This document shows positions 24,835 through 32,659 of a DNA stretch of 64,000 nucleotides, one piece after another. The notes beneath the pieces were generated by a model. The model made no database searches and was not told where the DNA came from. It was given only the letters and a program-made list of their open reading frames with translations. Within the stretch, counting starts at the first letter, position 1, and each line of letters starts with the position of its first letter. Source of the DNA: RGIG1681 sp045594425 (GTDB taxonomy: Bacteria; Bacillota; Clostridia; Christensenellales; UBA1242). The stretch is from the NCBI GenBank assembly GCA_045594425.1, contig JAZNYK010000016.1, positions 114,306 through 178,305 on the forward strand. Direction: 5' to 3'. Position numbers and translations under genes: made by a program.

Positions 24835-25378
24835 CAGTTTTTTCCTCTTTTTCCTTTTTTAGTTTAACAAAATATCTAATTGTTCCAACAAGCATAAAAA
24901 TAAATAGTGTAGATTCAAGAATAAATCCAAATATAGACCATATAAACACAAAATAAATAATGCTAAATGCTGATGACGCTAATCCTAAAATTTTATAAGC
25001 CGAAATATTGTGTTGCCAAACAGACAATGTGTATATCACAGACGATAATGTTGAGAATAAACTTAACCAACCATCATAAGTGAAGTATGCAAACAATCCA
25101 GAGATAATCATCAATATAATCAAAACAATCCAATCCATGGTTGTGTAGTCTTTATCGCCTTCAAACTTTTCTTGAATCATAAAAACAATATTTCGAATAA
25201 GAGCAACAATTGTAACACCTAGCCCAGCCCATGCACCAAGCAAAGTGTATGAAATTCCATTAAACACAATTGCAGCAATACTATAACTTAAAATCCAGTT
25301 TCGTTTTTTTGTTGTGTATGTTGCACCCAAACAAATATAACAAAGAACAACAAACACTTGTGATAAAATATAAATCAT
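24803..25378 (-). CDS. YgjV-like inner-membrane protein
   Basis: A 191-residue polytopic protein with about six membrane segments, a pattern that fits the YgjV/Imp-YgjV family of unknown function. Typical is the repeated small unit: SVIYTLSVWQHNISAYKILG and the preceding FAYFTYDGWLSLFSTL. The C-terminus is cytoplasmic and Lys/Glu-rich. It overlaps rimM by 32 bases, so it is translationally coupled to the tRNA/rRNA modification genes, an unusual neighbour. It has its own promoter after the aspS terminator. Confidence 0.75.
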   Translation of the reverse strand: MIYILSQVFVVLCYICLGATYTTKKRNWILSYSIAAIVFNGISYTLLGAWAGLGVTIVALIRNIVFMIQEKFEGDKDYTTMDWIVLIILMIISGLFAYFTYDGWLSLFSTLSSVIYTLSVWQHNISAYKILGLASSAFSIIYFVFIWSIFGFILESTLFIFMLVGTIRYFVKLKKEKEEKTDGIGVSGQSS

Positions 25379-25399
25379 AAAGCCTTTCCTTCCGAGTTT

Positions 25400-25429
25400 A
25401 TTTTATCACAATTTAACACACTTCAACAA
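25400..25429 (-). promoter_or_regulatory. Promoter of the ygjV-rimM-trmD unit
   Basis: TTGTTG (25424-25429), an 18-base spacer and extended -10 TGATAAAAT (TAAAAT at 25400-25405). Confidence 0.55.
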
Positions 25430-25437
25430 CCAAAAAC

Positions 25438-25471
25438 AAAAAACTTCTTGAAAAGTATCAAGAAGTTTTTT
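25438..25471. terminator. Intrinsic terminator after aspS
   Basis: AAACTTCTTG (25441-25450) and CAAGAAGTTT (25459-25468), eight-base loop, flanked by A-run and T-run. The stem extends three more A-T pairs on each side. Confidence 0.88.
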
Positions 25472-25473
25472 GC

Positions 25474-27207
25474 TTATTCTTCAATAATTTTGATATGAAC
25501 ATCACGAAGAAGTTTTTCATCAACAGTATTTGGTGCATTACATAATGGGTCATGAGCATTTTTGTTCATTGGGAACGCATAAACATCACGGATAAATTCG
25601 TTATGAGTTAATAACATCATAAGTCTATCAAAACCAGGTGCTGAACCTGCGTGAGGTGGCGCACCATAAGAGAATGCGTTATAAAGCGCTGGGAATTTGT
25701 TTTCAACTATCTCTTTTCCGTAACCTGCAAGTTTGAATAATTCAACCATCATTTCTTGGTCATGATTTCTAACCGCACCAGACAAACTTTCATATCCATT
25801 AATAACAAGGTCATATTGATAAGCCAGTGCTGAAAGTGGGTCTTTTTTAATTTCTTCTAAACTGCTTTGTGGAAGCGAGAATGGATTGTGTGAAAATTCA
25901 ATTTTTCCATCATCATCTTTTTCAAAGAATGGAAAATCTACAATCCAGCAGAATTTATAGTCATTTTCGTCAATGAGTTCAAGTTGTTTTCCAAGTTCAT
26001 TTCTTAAAACATTAGTAAACTTAATTGCTTTATCTTCTTCATCAGAAACAAAGAATAATGTATCACCTTTTTCAAAACCAGTAAGTTTCTTAAGTTCAGC
26101 CTTTTCAGCATCTGTGATATATTTTGCAACACCGGCAGAAATCTCATCATTTTCACCAACAACAAAATATGCCAAACCTTTTGCTTCTCTTGACTTTAAA
26201 AATTCTGTGAGTCTATCATACCATTTTCTTGGTTTTTCATTTGTTCTTGCTTTAATGCACTTGATTGTTTTGTTTTGGAAAACACTAAATGTTGTGTTTG
26301 CAAAAACATGACTAACATCAACAACTTTAAGAGGGTTTCTAAGGTCAGGCTTATCTGAACAATAGTCACGAATAGCATCAGCATATTTAATTCTCTTAAA
26401 TTCAGAAATTTCAAAGTTTGCAAACTTTTTAAAGATTGCTGAATACAAACCTTCAATAACCTCAAAAACATCTTCTTGTGTTGCAAAAGCCATTTCCATG
26501 TCGATTTGATAGAATTCTGTTGGGCTTCTATCTGCTCTAGCATCTTCATCTCTAAAGCATGGAGCAATTTGGAAATATCTATCAACACCAGAAACCATCA
26601 ACAATTGTTTGAATTGTTGTGGTGCTTGTGGAAGCGCATAAAACTTTCCTGGGTGCAATCTGCTTGGAACCAAAAAGTCTCTAGCACCTTCTGGACTAGA
26701 TGCTGTTAAAATTGGAGTTTGAACTTCAACAAAGTTTTGCTCATTCATATAATTTCTAACAAAAAGCAACAAATCACTACGAAGTTTAAGCATTTTTTGA
26801 TTGTAATCAGCACGAAGGTCAAGGTATCTGTATTTTAATCTTAAATCTTCAGCGACACTTTCACTGTTTTTAACTTCAAATGGAAGTGCGCTTGTGCATT
26901 TTCCAAGCATTGTGATGCTTTCTGCAACAACTTCAATATCACCTGTTGGCATATTTGAATTTTTACTTTCTCTTTCAATAACCTTTCCTTCAACAGAAAC
27001 TACATCTTCTTTTCCAAGTTCAATAAATTCTTTTTTTAACACAACTTGAGTTTTTCCGTATGTATCACGAAGAACAACAAATGTAAGTTCACCAAGTTTA
27101 CGCACTGCGTCAACCCAACCAGCAAGTTTTACTGTTTTGCCTACATCTGAAATTCTTAAACTGCCATTATCAACGGTTCTATATTTATTAACTGTAACTT
27201 TTTCCAT
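25474..27207 (-). CDS. aspS: Aspartyl-tRNA synthetase
   Basis: Class IIb synthetase of bacterial type, 577 residues. An OB-fold anticodon domain (about residues 15-105) is followed by the class II core: motif 2 CFRDEDARADRSPTEFYQID, the bacterial GAD insertion around the middle, FPFFEKDDDGKIEFSHNPFS, and motif 3 GSAPGFDRLMMLL. The ATG at 27207 is chosen for GAGGTTAAAAAT in front; the longer frame would add 35 non-conserved residues running through the promoter. No T-box motif is present. It is monocistronic. Confidence 0.96.
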   Translation of the reverse strand: MEKVTVNKYRTVDNGSLRISDVGKTVKLAGWVDAVRKLGELTFVVLRDTYGKTQVVLKKEFIELGKEDVVSVEGKVIERESKNSNMPTGDIEVVAESITMLGKCTSALPFEVKNSESVAEDLRLKYRYLDLRADYNQKMLKLRSDLLLFVRNYMNEQNFVEVQTPILTASSPEGARDFLVPSRLHPGKFYALPQAPQQFKQLLMVSGVDRYFQIAPCFRDEDARADRSPTEFYQIDMEMAFATQEDVFEVIEGLYSAIFKKFANFEISEFKRIKYADAIRDYCSDKPDLRNPLKVVDVSHVFANTTFSVFQNKTIKCIKARTNEKPRKWYDRLTEFLKSREAKGLAYFVVGENDEISAGVAKYITDAEKAELKKLTGFEKGDTLFFVSDEEDKAIKFTNVLRNELGKQLELIDENDYKFCWIVDFPFFEKDDDGKIEFSHNPFSLPQSSLEEIKKDPLSALAYQYDLVINGYESLSGAVRNHDQEMMVELFKLAGYGKEIVENKFPALYNAFSYGAPPHAGSAPGFDRLMMLLTHNEFIRDVYAFPMNKNAHDPLCNAPNTVDEKLLRDVHIKIIEE

Positions 27208-27225
27208 ATTTTTAACCTCGAAAAT

Positions 27226-27254
27226 AATATACCACAACCGTTGTAAATTAGCAA
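27226..27254 (-). promoter_or_regulatory. aspS promoter
   Basis: TTGCTA (27249-27254), a 17-base spacer and TATATT (27226-27231) with a TGG extension, 19 bases before the ATG. Confidence 0.65.
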
Positions 27255-27426
27255 TATTTTTGAATTTAAAAATTAATTTTATTAAAATAAATTTATTTGA
27301 TATGTTATGCAATAATAACTTAATATGTAAGCGATTTTGTTATAATTTAATTATAAATATATAACATTTTATTTTAAAATATTAGTTTTTATTATATAAC
27401 ATAATATAACTGAATATTATTTATAT

Positions 27427-27447
27427 TTTCATAACATTTTTATGAAA
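27427..27447. repeat. Palindrome upstream of the mTERF-like gene promoter
   Basis: TTTCATAA (27427-27434), loop CATTT, TTATGAAA (27440-27447). It is a perfect 8-bp inverted repeat ending six bases before the -35 box at 27453, the usual place for an activator or repressor site. Confidence 0.5.
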
Positions 27448-27452
27448 TTCTA

Positions 27453-27481
27453 TTGTGTTTTTTTGAAAAATTTGTTATAAT
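27453..27481 (+). promoter_or_regulatory. Promoter of the mTERF-like gene pair
   Basis: TTGTGT (27453-27458), a 17-base spacer and TATAAT (27476-27481). AGAGGTG (27488-27494) then lies seven bases before the ATG. Confidence 0.75.
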
Positions 27482-27501
27482 ATAATTAGAGGTGCACAGT
27501 A

Positions 27502-28914
27502 ATGATTACTTACAAATTTTTTATGGAACAACTCGGGCTTAGTGAATCACAAGCCATCGCAAAGTATAACGAAATTAAAAACAACCCTTTTGATTCAATT
27601 AAAGGTTGCCTTAGATTAAACGAAGACACCATGCTTCAAAAGTTTCAATTTTATCAAAACGAACTAGGTTTTTCACTTGAACAAATTTTCAATGACTTTA
27701 GATTAATCTCTTACGACACTACTTCAGATGAATCAAAACCAACATCAGTTAGAGCAAAAATTAAGTTTTTTAGAGATGAACTAGATTTTGATAATGAACA
27801 AATGCAAACAGATGCAATCTTTTCATACGACATTGAAACATTACGTGCAAAAGTTGCCTTTTTAAAGAAAGCATTTGGCTTTGATAAATCACACATCAAG
27901 CAAATGCCTTCTATCTTAAACTATGACACTGAAACTTTAACAGCAAAAGCAGACTTTTATAAAAAACATTTAGGTTTTACAAGCAAACAATTTAAAGACT
28001 TCCCTAACTTATTCTCTTTTGATTGTGATGAAGAATCAACAAAACCAACAGCAATCATCAACAAGATAAGTTTTTATAAAAACTTTATTGGTTTAAAAGA
28101 TAGTCATTTAAAAGCATATCCTTGCTTGTTAAGTTATGACACAGTTTCAGATGAAAGTGTGCCAACATCAATCAAGGCAAAATTAAAATTTTATCATGAT
28201 GAACTTGGATTTGATAACAAACACATTCAAAAATCACCAAGTCTTCTAAACCACGACTGTGTTTCAGATGAAACAAAACCATCATCAATGCGTGCAAAAA
28301 TCAAATTTTATAGAGAAAAGTTTGGCTTTGAAAACGAACATTTTCAAGCAGACCCTGGTGTTTTTTGTTACGACTGCACAGATAGCGGTTCACCTACTTC
28401 AGTAATTTCAAAATTCAAATTTTATAGTGAAAACCTTGGATTAACTGAACAACACATTCGTGAAAATCCAATTCTTTTGCACTTTGACTGTGTTTCAGAT
28501 GAATCTGAACCAACATCTGTTAAAGCAAAACTAGCAAAAATTTATGAAATTGGACTAACCAATGAAGACATCCAAAACAACACAAAACTTTTAATGACAC
28601 CAGCAGCCGACTTAAAACCAAAATATGTTCTTTGGTCAACAGTGTTCCCAGACAAACGTTTTATGGAACTCAAAACCTGGTTTATTACAAGAATTGAAAA
28701 AGTTTATGCAAGACACCAATATTTAACAAGAGATTTAGGATTAACCTCATTAAGACCAAACTATCTCGACCACTGTGAATCTCAATTTATAAAAAGATTT
28801 AAATCAGACTCTGATAGTTTGATGGAAAAATATCCATTTGATGAATCGGTGCTTGAAAACTTATTTAAACAATATAAAGAACTACAAATCCAACCACCTA
28901 TGGAAAAGGAATAA
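27502..28914 (+). CDS. mTERF-like helical repeat protein (nucleic-acid-binding candidate)
   Basis: A 470-residue protein made largely of tandem units. From about residue 45 to 345 there are eight units of 31-39 residues with the consensus aK-x-x-FY-x-x-x-LGF-x-x-x-x-I-x-x-x-P-x-LL-x-YD. Examples are KLKFYHDELGFDNKHIQKSP and KIKFYREKFGFENEHFQADP. Most units add a linker SDESxPTS. The two-helix pattern with LG and P-x-LL matches mTERF repeats, superhelical nucleic-acid binders known mainly in mitochondria and plastids. A basic, aromatic C-terminal part (about 375-470) has no clear match. There is no signal peptide. It has a strong own promoter and is followed by a second mTERF-like gene. The assignment is by pattern; other alpha-solenoids remain possible. 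Confidence 0.72.
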   Translation: MITYKFFMEQLGLSESQAIAKYNEIKNNPFDSIKGCLRLNEDTMLQKFQFYQNELGFSLEQIFNDFRLISYDTTSDESKPTSVRAKIKFFRDELDFDNEQMQTDAIFSYDIETLRAKVAFLKKAFGFDKSHIKQMPSILNYDTETLTAKADFYKKHLGFTSKQFKDFPNLFSFDCDEESTKPTAIINKISFYKNFIGLKDSHLKAYPCLLSYDTVSDESVPTSIKAKLKFYHDELGFDNKHIQKSPSLLNHDCVSDETKPSSMRAKIKFYREKFGFENEHFQADPGVFCYDCTDSGSPTSVISKFKFYSENLGLTEQHIRENPILLHFDCVSDESEPTSVKAKLAKIYEIGLTNEDIQNNTKLLMTPAADLKPKYVLWSTVFPDKRFMELKTWFITRIEKVYARHQYLTRDLGLTSLRPNYLDHCESQFIKRFKSDSDSLMEKYPFDESVLENLFKQYKELQIQPPMEKE

Positions 28915-28923
28915 GGAGTGTTT

Positions 28924-29217
28924 ATGGACAACATTATTTATGATTTTTTCAAAGAACTCAAATTTGACGATAGTGAAATTGCAACACTCATTTCAATCGC
29001 TCCTACACTTGAGGAACTTTCTGTTGCTGAAGCCGAAGAAAACATGAACGCCGTAATTTCATTTGGCTACCCTGTTTCTGATATAACCTATCTTATTTCA
29101 CAAAACCCAAGTTTTTTATGCAGAAACATAACCGACCTTATAAGCGACTTAAAAGCAATTGTTTTGCAATATGGTGACATCGAAGAAGCCCTCAAAAACG
29201 ACCCATACTTAATTTAG
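28924..29217 (+). CDS. Small mTERF-like repeat protein
   Basis: A 97-residue acidic protein. Its second half reads NMNAVISFGYPVSDITYLIS, then QNPSFLCRNITDLISDLKAI and a final GDIEEALKNDPYLI. The combination of GYP-x-x-DI, NP-x-FL, and a GD-x-EEA-x-x-x-x-P-x-LI ending is close to canonical mTERF repeats, about two units. The start is the ATG at 28924, six bases after AAGGAG; a GTG two codons earlier overlaps that site. It begins nine bases after the larger mTERF-like gene, so they form an operon ending at the hairpin 29236-29267. Confidence 0.7.
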   Translation: MDNIIYDFFKELKFDDSEIATLISIAPTLEELSVAEAEENMNAVISFGYPVSDITYLISQNPSFLCRNITDLISDLKAIVLQYGDIEEALKNDPYLI

Positions 29218-29235
29218 TTTATTATTCAATTAAAC

Positions 29236-29268
29236 AAAAAGACAGTGAAAATTATCACTGTCTTTTTT
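29236..29268. terminator. Intrinsic terminator after the mTERF-like pair
   Basis: AAAAAGACAGTGA (29236-29248), loop of six, TCACTGTCTTTTT (29255-29267). The stem is perfect, and the A/T tails allow both directions. Confidence 0.9.
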
Positions 29269-29276
29269 ATTCATAA

Positions 29277-29301
29277 AAAAATAAGGCATTGCCTTATTTT
29301 T
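29277..29301 (-). terminator. Intrinsic terminator overlapping the khpA stop
   Basis: AAAAATAAGGC (29277-29287), loop ATT, GCCTTATTTTT (29291-29301). The TAA stop of khpA lies in the stem. It closes the ylxM-ffh-rpsP-khpA unit. Confidence 0.85.
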
Positions 29302-29524
29302 CAAATTTAACAAAAACTCTTTTGTTAGTCTTTTTTGCAGATGTTCTTACAACAGTTCTGATTGCTGTTGCAACTTTTCCGCTTCTACCAATAATTCTAC
29401 CAAAATCTTCTTCAGCGATTTTTACAGTGTAAACTGTTTCACGGTCTTTAACCTCTTCTGAAACTTGAACTGCATCAGGTTCGCTAACGAGATTTTTTAT
29501 AATAAATTCAATCAACTCTTTCAT
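29294..29524 (-). CDS. khpA: KH-domain RNA-binding protein KhpA
   Basis: Small KH-domain protein (76 residues) that forms the KhpA/KhpB RNA-binding pair affecting cell elongation and sRNAs in Gram-positives. The KH loop GRIIGRSGKVATAIRTVVR is intact. The ATG at 29524 gives the family's usual length; a GTG three codons upstream is less likely. It follows rpsP by 14 bases, as in most Firmicutes, but rimM, normally next, is about 4.5 kb away in this genome. Confidence 0.93.
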   Translation of the reverse strand: MKELIEFIIKNLVSEPDAVQVSEEVKDRETVYTVKIAEEDFGRIIGRSGKVATAIRTVVRTSAKKTNKRVFVKFEK

Positions 29525-29538
29525 AAGCGTCACCGAAC

Positions 29539-29799
29539 TTATTTAGATTTTTTGGCTTCAATAGCACCAGATTTAACCAAAAGCGCTTTTACTGTTGCTG
29601 TTGGTTGAGCACCATTTTTAATCCATTTTTGAGCTTTTTCGTTGTCAATTTTAACTTCTTCTGGATTAGTAATTGGGTTGTAAGTTCCAATCAAATCAAT
29701 ATATTTTGCATCTCTTGCAACTCTTGAATCTGCAACAACGATACGATAAAAAGGACTCTTTTTATCACCCATTCTTGTAAGTCTCATTTTAACTGCCAT
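29539..29799 (-). CDS. rpsP: 30S ribosomal protein S16
   Basis: S16, 86 residues. It shows MRLTRMGDKKSPFYRIVVAD, SRVARDAKYIDLIGTYNPIT, KAQKWIKNGAQPTATVKALL and a Lys-rich end. The AGGAAAAGAATA site precedes the ATG. It is located between ffh and khpA in the standard order. Confidence 0.97.
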   Translation of the reverse strand: MAVKMRLTRMGDKKSPFYRIVVADSRVARDAKYIDLIGTYNPITNPEEVKIDNEKAQKWIKNGAQPTATVKALLVKSGAIEAKKSK

Positions 29800-29853
29800 T
29801 ATTCTTTTCCTCCGCTTGTTTTTTATTTATCATCACAGCATTGCTGTTATGAG

Positions 29854-31182
29854 TTAAAATTTAAAGTTCTTTCCGAACATCTTTTGAAGTTTTCCACTAT
29901 TCATATTTTTCATCATTTGTTTTGTTTGCTCAAATTGTTTCATTAAAGCATTAACATCTTGAATTGTAGTGGCACTTCCTTCAGCAATACGTTTTTTATT
30001 GCTTGCCTTAATAAGGTCTGGATTTCTTCTTTCTTTTTTGGTCATTGATTGAATGATTGCTTTAAACTTTTTAAGTTTTGTTTCATCAACATCACCAACT
30101 TTGAATTTTGAACCAGCACCAGGTATCATACTGATTAAATCAGAAAGATTTCCCATTTTTCCGATTTGTTCAAATTGAATCAAAAAGTCATCAAATGTGA
30201 ATGTGTTTTTTCTGATATTTTCTTCAACCTTTCGCATTTCTGCTTCATCAAGATTTGCTTGAGCCTTATCAATAAGTGAAAGGACATCACCCATACCCAA
30301 GATTCTTGAAGCCATGCGGTCTGGGTGGAATGGCTCAATATCACCAATCTTTTCACCAACACCACAGAATTTAATAGGCTTGCCTGTCACTGCTTTAACT
30401 GAAAGTGCAACACCACCACGAGTGTCACCATCAAGTTTGGTAACAATAACACCAGTAATACCAAGTCTTTCATTAAATTCTTTTGCAACATTAACTGATT
30501 CTTGACCAGTCATTGCATCAATTGTGAGCAAAATCTCTGTTGGGTTTAATTTCTTTTTGAGTTCTTCAAGTTCTTTCATCAATTCTTCATTAATTTGAAG
30601 ACGTCCAGCGGTGTCAATGATAACAACATCATTACCCATGCGTTTTGCTTGTTCAACTGCTTGTTCAGCAATTTTGATTGGACTTATTGTTCCTTTTTCA
30701 AAGAAATCAACACCCGCATTGCTTGCACCAATTTTTAATTGATTGATTGCGGCTGGTCTATAAATATCACACGCAACAAGCATAGGTTTTTTGCCTTGCT
30801 TTTTGAGCATATAACCAAGTTTGCCAGACATTGTTGTTTTTCCGGCACCTTGAAGACCACACATCATTATAATTGTTGGAGGGTTTGAAGCAATTTCAAG
30901 TTTTGAATTTGTTTCACCCATCAATGCAACAAGTTCATCACGAACAATCTTGATAACTTGTTGACCAGGAGTCAAACTGTTAATAATTTCTTCACCAACA
31001 GCCTTTTCAGACACTTTGTTAATGAAGTCTTTTGCAACCATAAAGTTTACATCGGCTTCCAAAAGAGCAACCCTAACTTCACGCATTGCTTGTTTAATTT
31101 CAAGTTCGGTTAGTTTGCCATGCTTTGTAAGTTTTGAAAAAATATGGTTTAATCTGTCGCCTAATGATTCAAATAACCCCAC
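29854..31182 (-). CDS. ffh: Signal recognition particle protein Ffh
   Basis: SRP54 GTPase that targets membrane proteins cotranslationally with SRP RNA. N domain (residues 1-90), then G domain motifs GLQGAGKTTMSGKLGYML, DTAGRLQINEELM, TKLDGDTRGGVALSV and GVGEKIGDIEPFHPDRMASR. The C-terminal M domain (about 300-442) contains MIPGAGSKF and is methionine-rich (MKQFEQTKQMMKNMNS). Length is 442 residues. It follows ylxM by 13 bases. Confidence 0.97.
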   Translation of the reverse strand: MGLFESLGDRLNHIFSKLTKHGKLTELEIKQAMREVRVALLEADVNFMVAKDFINKVSEKAVGEEIINSLTPGQQVIKIVRDELVALMGETNSKLEIASNPPTIIMMCGLQGAGKTTMSGKLGYMLKKQGKKPMLVACDIYRPAAINQLKIGASNAGVDFFEKGTISPIKIAEQAVEQAKRMGNDVVIIDTAGRLQINEELMKELEELKKKLNPTEILLTIDAMTGQESVNVAKEFNERLGITGVIVTKLDGDTRGGVALSVKAVTGKPIKFCGVGEKIGDIEPFHPDRMASRILGMGDVLSLIDKAQANLDEAEMRKVEENIRKNTFTFDDFLIQFEQIGKMGNLSDLISMIPGAGSKFKVGDVDETKLKKFKAIIQSMTKKERRNPDLIKASNKKRIAEGSATTIQDVNALMKQFEQTKQMMKNMNSGKLQKMFGKNFKF

Positions 31183-31195
31183 AGTTCATCCTCCT

Positions 31196-31531
31196 CTATA
31201 AATTGTTTAGCACATCATCAATCAAATCAATAATTTTTGAACATTCTTGATTTTGCTCGTTTAAAAACGCTTTAACTTCATTAAGTTTTAAAACAGCCAA
31301 CTCTTTACTTTTGACAATTTCGCATTTTGATTCAAATTCCAAAAGTTGCTTTTTTGCTTTTGAAATTGCATCATGAACTGATTGTCTTGAGCCATTTTCA
31401 AGTTCAGCAAGTTCAGTTTCACTTAAGTTGTAGTTTAAAAACTTATCCATAACTTCAAATTGTTTTTTTGAAAGCAATTTACCATAAGTATCAAACAACT
31501 TAACGTAACTATTCAATTCATCAATTTGCAT
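31196..31531 (-). CDS. ylxM: YlxM-family helix-turn-helix protein
   Basis: A 111-residue member of UPF0122, a sigma-70 region-4-like HTH protein cotranscribed with ffh and thought to modulate the SRP pathway. It starts with LFDTYGKLLSKKQFEVMDKF and continues NYNLSETELAELENGSRQSV, then HDAISKAKKQLLEFE. This is the first gene of the ylxM-ffh-rpsP-khpA unit, with a consensus promoter upstream. Confidence 0.92.
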   Translation of the reverse strand: MQIDELNSYVKLFDTYGKLLSKKQFEVMDKFLNYNLSETELAELENGSRQSVHDAISKAKKQLLEFESKCEIVKSKELAVLKLNEVKAFLNEQNQECSKIIDLIDDVLNNL

Positions 31532-31566
31532 ATCAACTTTCCTTGTAAAGCATTTTTACTTTACAT

Positions 31567-31595
31567 AGTATATAACACTTTTAGTTTATTGTCAA
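31567..31595 (-). promoter_or_regulatory. Promoter of the ylxM-ffh-rpsP-khpA operon
   Basis: TTGACA (31590-31595), a 17-base spacer and TATACT (31567-31572). The -35 box is part of the palindrome TTGTCAAGACAA (31589-31600). A short hairpin TGTAAAG/CTTTACA (31544-31565) lies at the likely transcript start. Confidence 0.75.
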
Positions 31596-31628
31596 GACAA
31601 TTTTTGAAAGTGTTTATTATTTTTATTT

Positions 31629-31656
31629 ATAAAAAATCCAGCAATAACGCTGGATA
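31629..31656 (-). terminator. Intrinsic terminator after ftsY
   Basis: ATCCAGC (31636-31642), six-base loop, GCTGGAT (31649-31655), then TTTTTTAT on the minus strand. Confidence 0.85.
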
Positions 31657-31660
31657 ATTT

Positions 31661-32560
31661 TTATTCAAAAATAGCATCAACAAAGTCTTCAGCATCAAAA
31701 TCTAAAAGGTCTTCAGCAGACTCACCAACACCAACATAACGAATTGCCATATCATATTCACTTGCAAGCCTAATAACAAAACCTGCTTTGCTTGTGCCAT
31801 CAAGTTTTGTCACCGCAATATCTGTAAGTTCAACCGCTTCGTTAAAAAGTTCAACTTGTTGCATTGAGTTTTGACCTGTTGTTCCATCAACAATAATAAG
31901 TTTGTGATATTCAGCCTCTGGCCACTCACGAGAAACAACCCTTCCTATCTTTTTAAGTTCTTCCATAAGGTTAACTTTATTATGAAGTCTTCCAGCAGTG
32001 TCAATCAAAAGAACATCCGCCCCTTTTGCTTTTGCTGATGAAATTGCATCAAATACAACAGCAGACGCATCTGCACCTTGTTCACCAGAAACATACTTCG
32101 CCTTAACCCTATCTGCCCAAACTTTAAGTTGATCACCAGCAGCAGCCCTAAAAGTGTCCGCTCCAGCAATAACAACTTTTTTGCCTTGGTCAGAAAACTT
32201 TTTTGCAAGTTTGCCAATGGTTGTTGTTTTTCCAACACCATTAACCCCAACAACCATAATGGCAAGAGGATAAGAATATTTTTCACAAGTATTATAACTT
32301 AAAATATTCTCCATAATCTCTTTCAAAACTTCTTTAGATTCTTCTGTTTTTTTGAGTTTTCTTTTTTTAATTTCAGACCTTAGCGCATCCAAAATATCTT
32401 CAGTTGTTTGAGTTCCAATGTCAGCGGAAATCAAAATAAATTCTAATTCTTCAAAAAAATCTTCATCGATTTCATTTCCAGTGAAAATGTATTTAAACTT
32501 TTCAGAAAAAGATTTTTTTGTGTTTTTTAATCCACTAACAAGTCTTGAAAAAAATCCCAT
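31661..32560 (-). CDS. ftsY: Signal recognition particle receptor FtsY
   Basis: SRP receptor GTPase, 299 residues. It lacks the long acidic A domain of E. coli and starts directly with a basic amphipathic N-terminus (MGFFSRLVSGLKNTKKSFSE) that can contact the membrane. G motifs: MVVGVNGVGKTTTIGKLAKK, DTFRAAAGDQLKVWADR, DTAGRLHNKVNLM, TKLDGTSKAGF and GVGESAEDLLDFDAEDFV. It follows smc by about 100 bases, with a terminator-like hairpin between the two genes. Confidence 0.97.
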   Translation of the reverse strand: MGFFSRLVSGLKNTKKSFSEKFKYIFTGNEIDEDFFEELEFILISADIGTQTTEDILDALRSEIKKRKLKKTEESKEVLKEIMENILSYNTCEKYSYPLAIMVVGVNGVGKTTTIGKLAKKFSDQGKKVVIAGADTFRAAAGDQLKVWADRVKAKYVSGEQGADASAVVFDAISSAKAKGADVLLIDTAGRLHNKVNLMEELKKIGRVVSREWPEAEYHKLIIVDGTTGQNSMQQVELFNEAVELTDIAVTKLDGTSKAGFVIRLASEYDMAIRYVGVGESAEDLLDFDAEDFVDAIFE

Positions 32561-32586
32561 ATCTAACCCCTTACTTAATTAAAAAA

Positions 32587-32642
32587 TCGCAATTTTGGCA
32601 TTTTTTAATTAAAAATATATCAATTATTAACCAAAATTGCGA
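32587..32642. terminator. Terminator-like inverted repeat between smc and ftsY
   Basis: TCGCAATTTTGG (32587-32598) is the exact reverse complement of CCAAAATTGCGA (32631-32642), with a 32-base A/T loop. TTTTTTAATT follows on the minus strand. It stands about 18 bases before the ftsY binding site, and I find no good ftsY promoter after it, so it may act as an attenuator allowing partial read-through. Confidence 0.65.
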
Positions 32643-32659
32643 GTTTTTTTGCATTTTTA

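Larger units (their letters stand above)
27208..27501. other. AT-rich divergent promoter region between aspS and the mTERF-like genes
   Basis: A non-coding spacer of 294 bases. Next to aspS is its promoter. The middle (27260-27430) is almost pure A/T with recurrent ATATAAC and ATAACAT words. Near the plus-strand gene lie an 8-bp perfect palindrome and a consensus promoter, described separately. Confidence 0.7.

Noticed and set aside
27208..27260. T-box riboswitch upstream of aspS (and metG)
   Set aside because: The leaders are too short (under 60 bases) and lack the conserved T-box sequence and a terminator/antiterminator pair.
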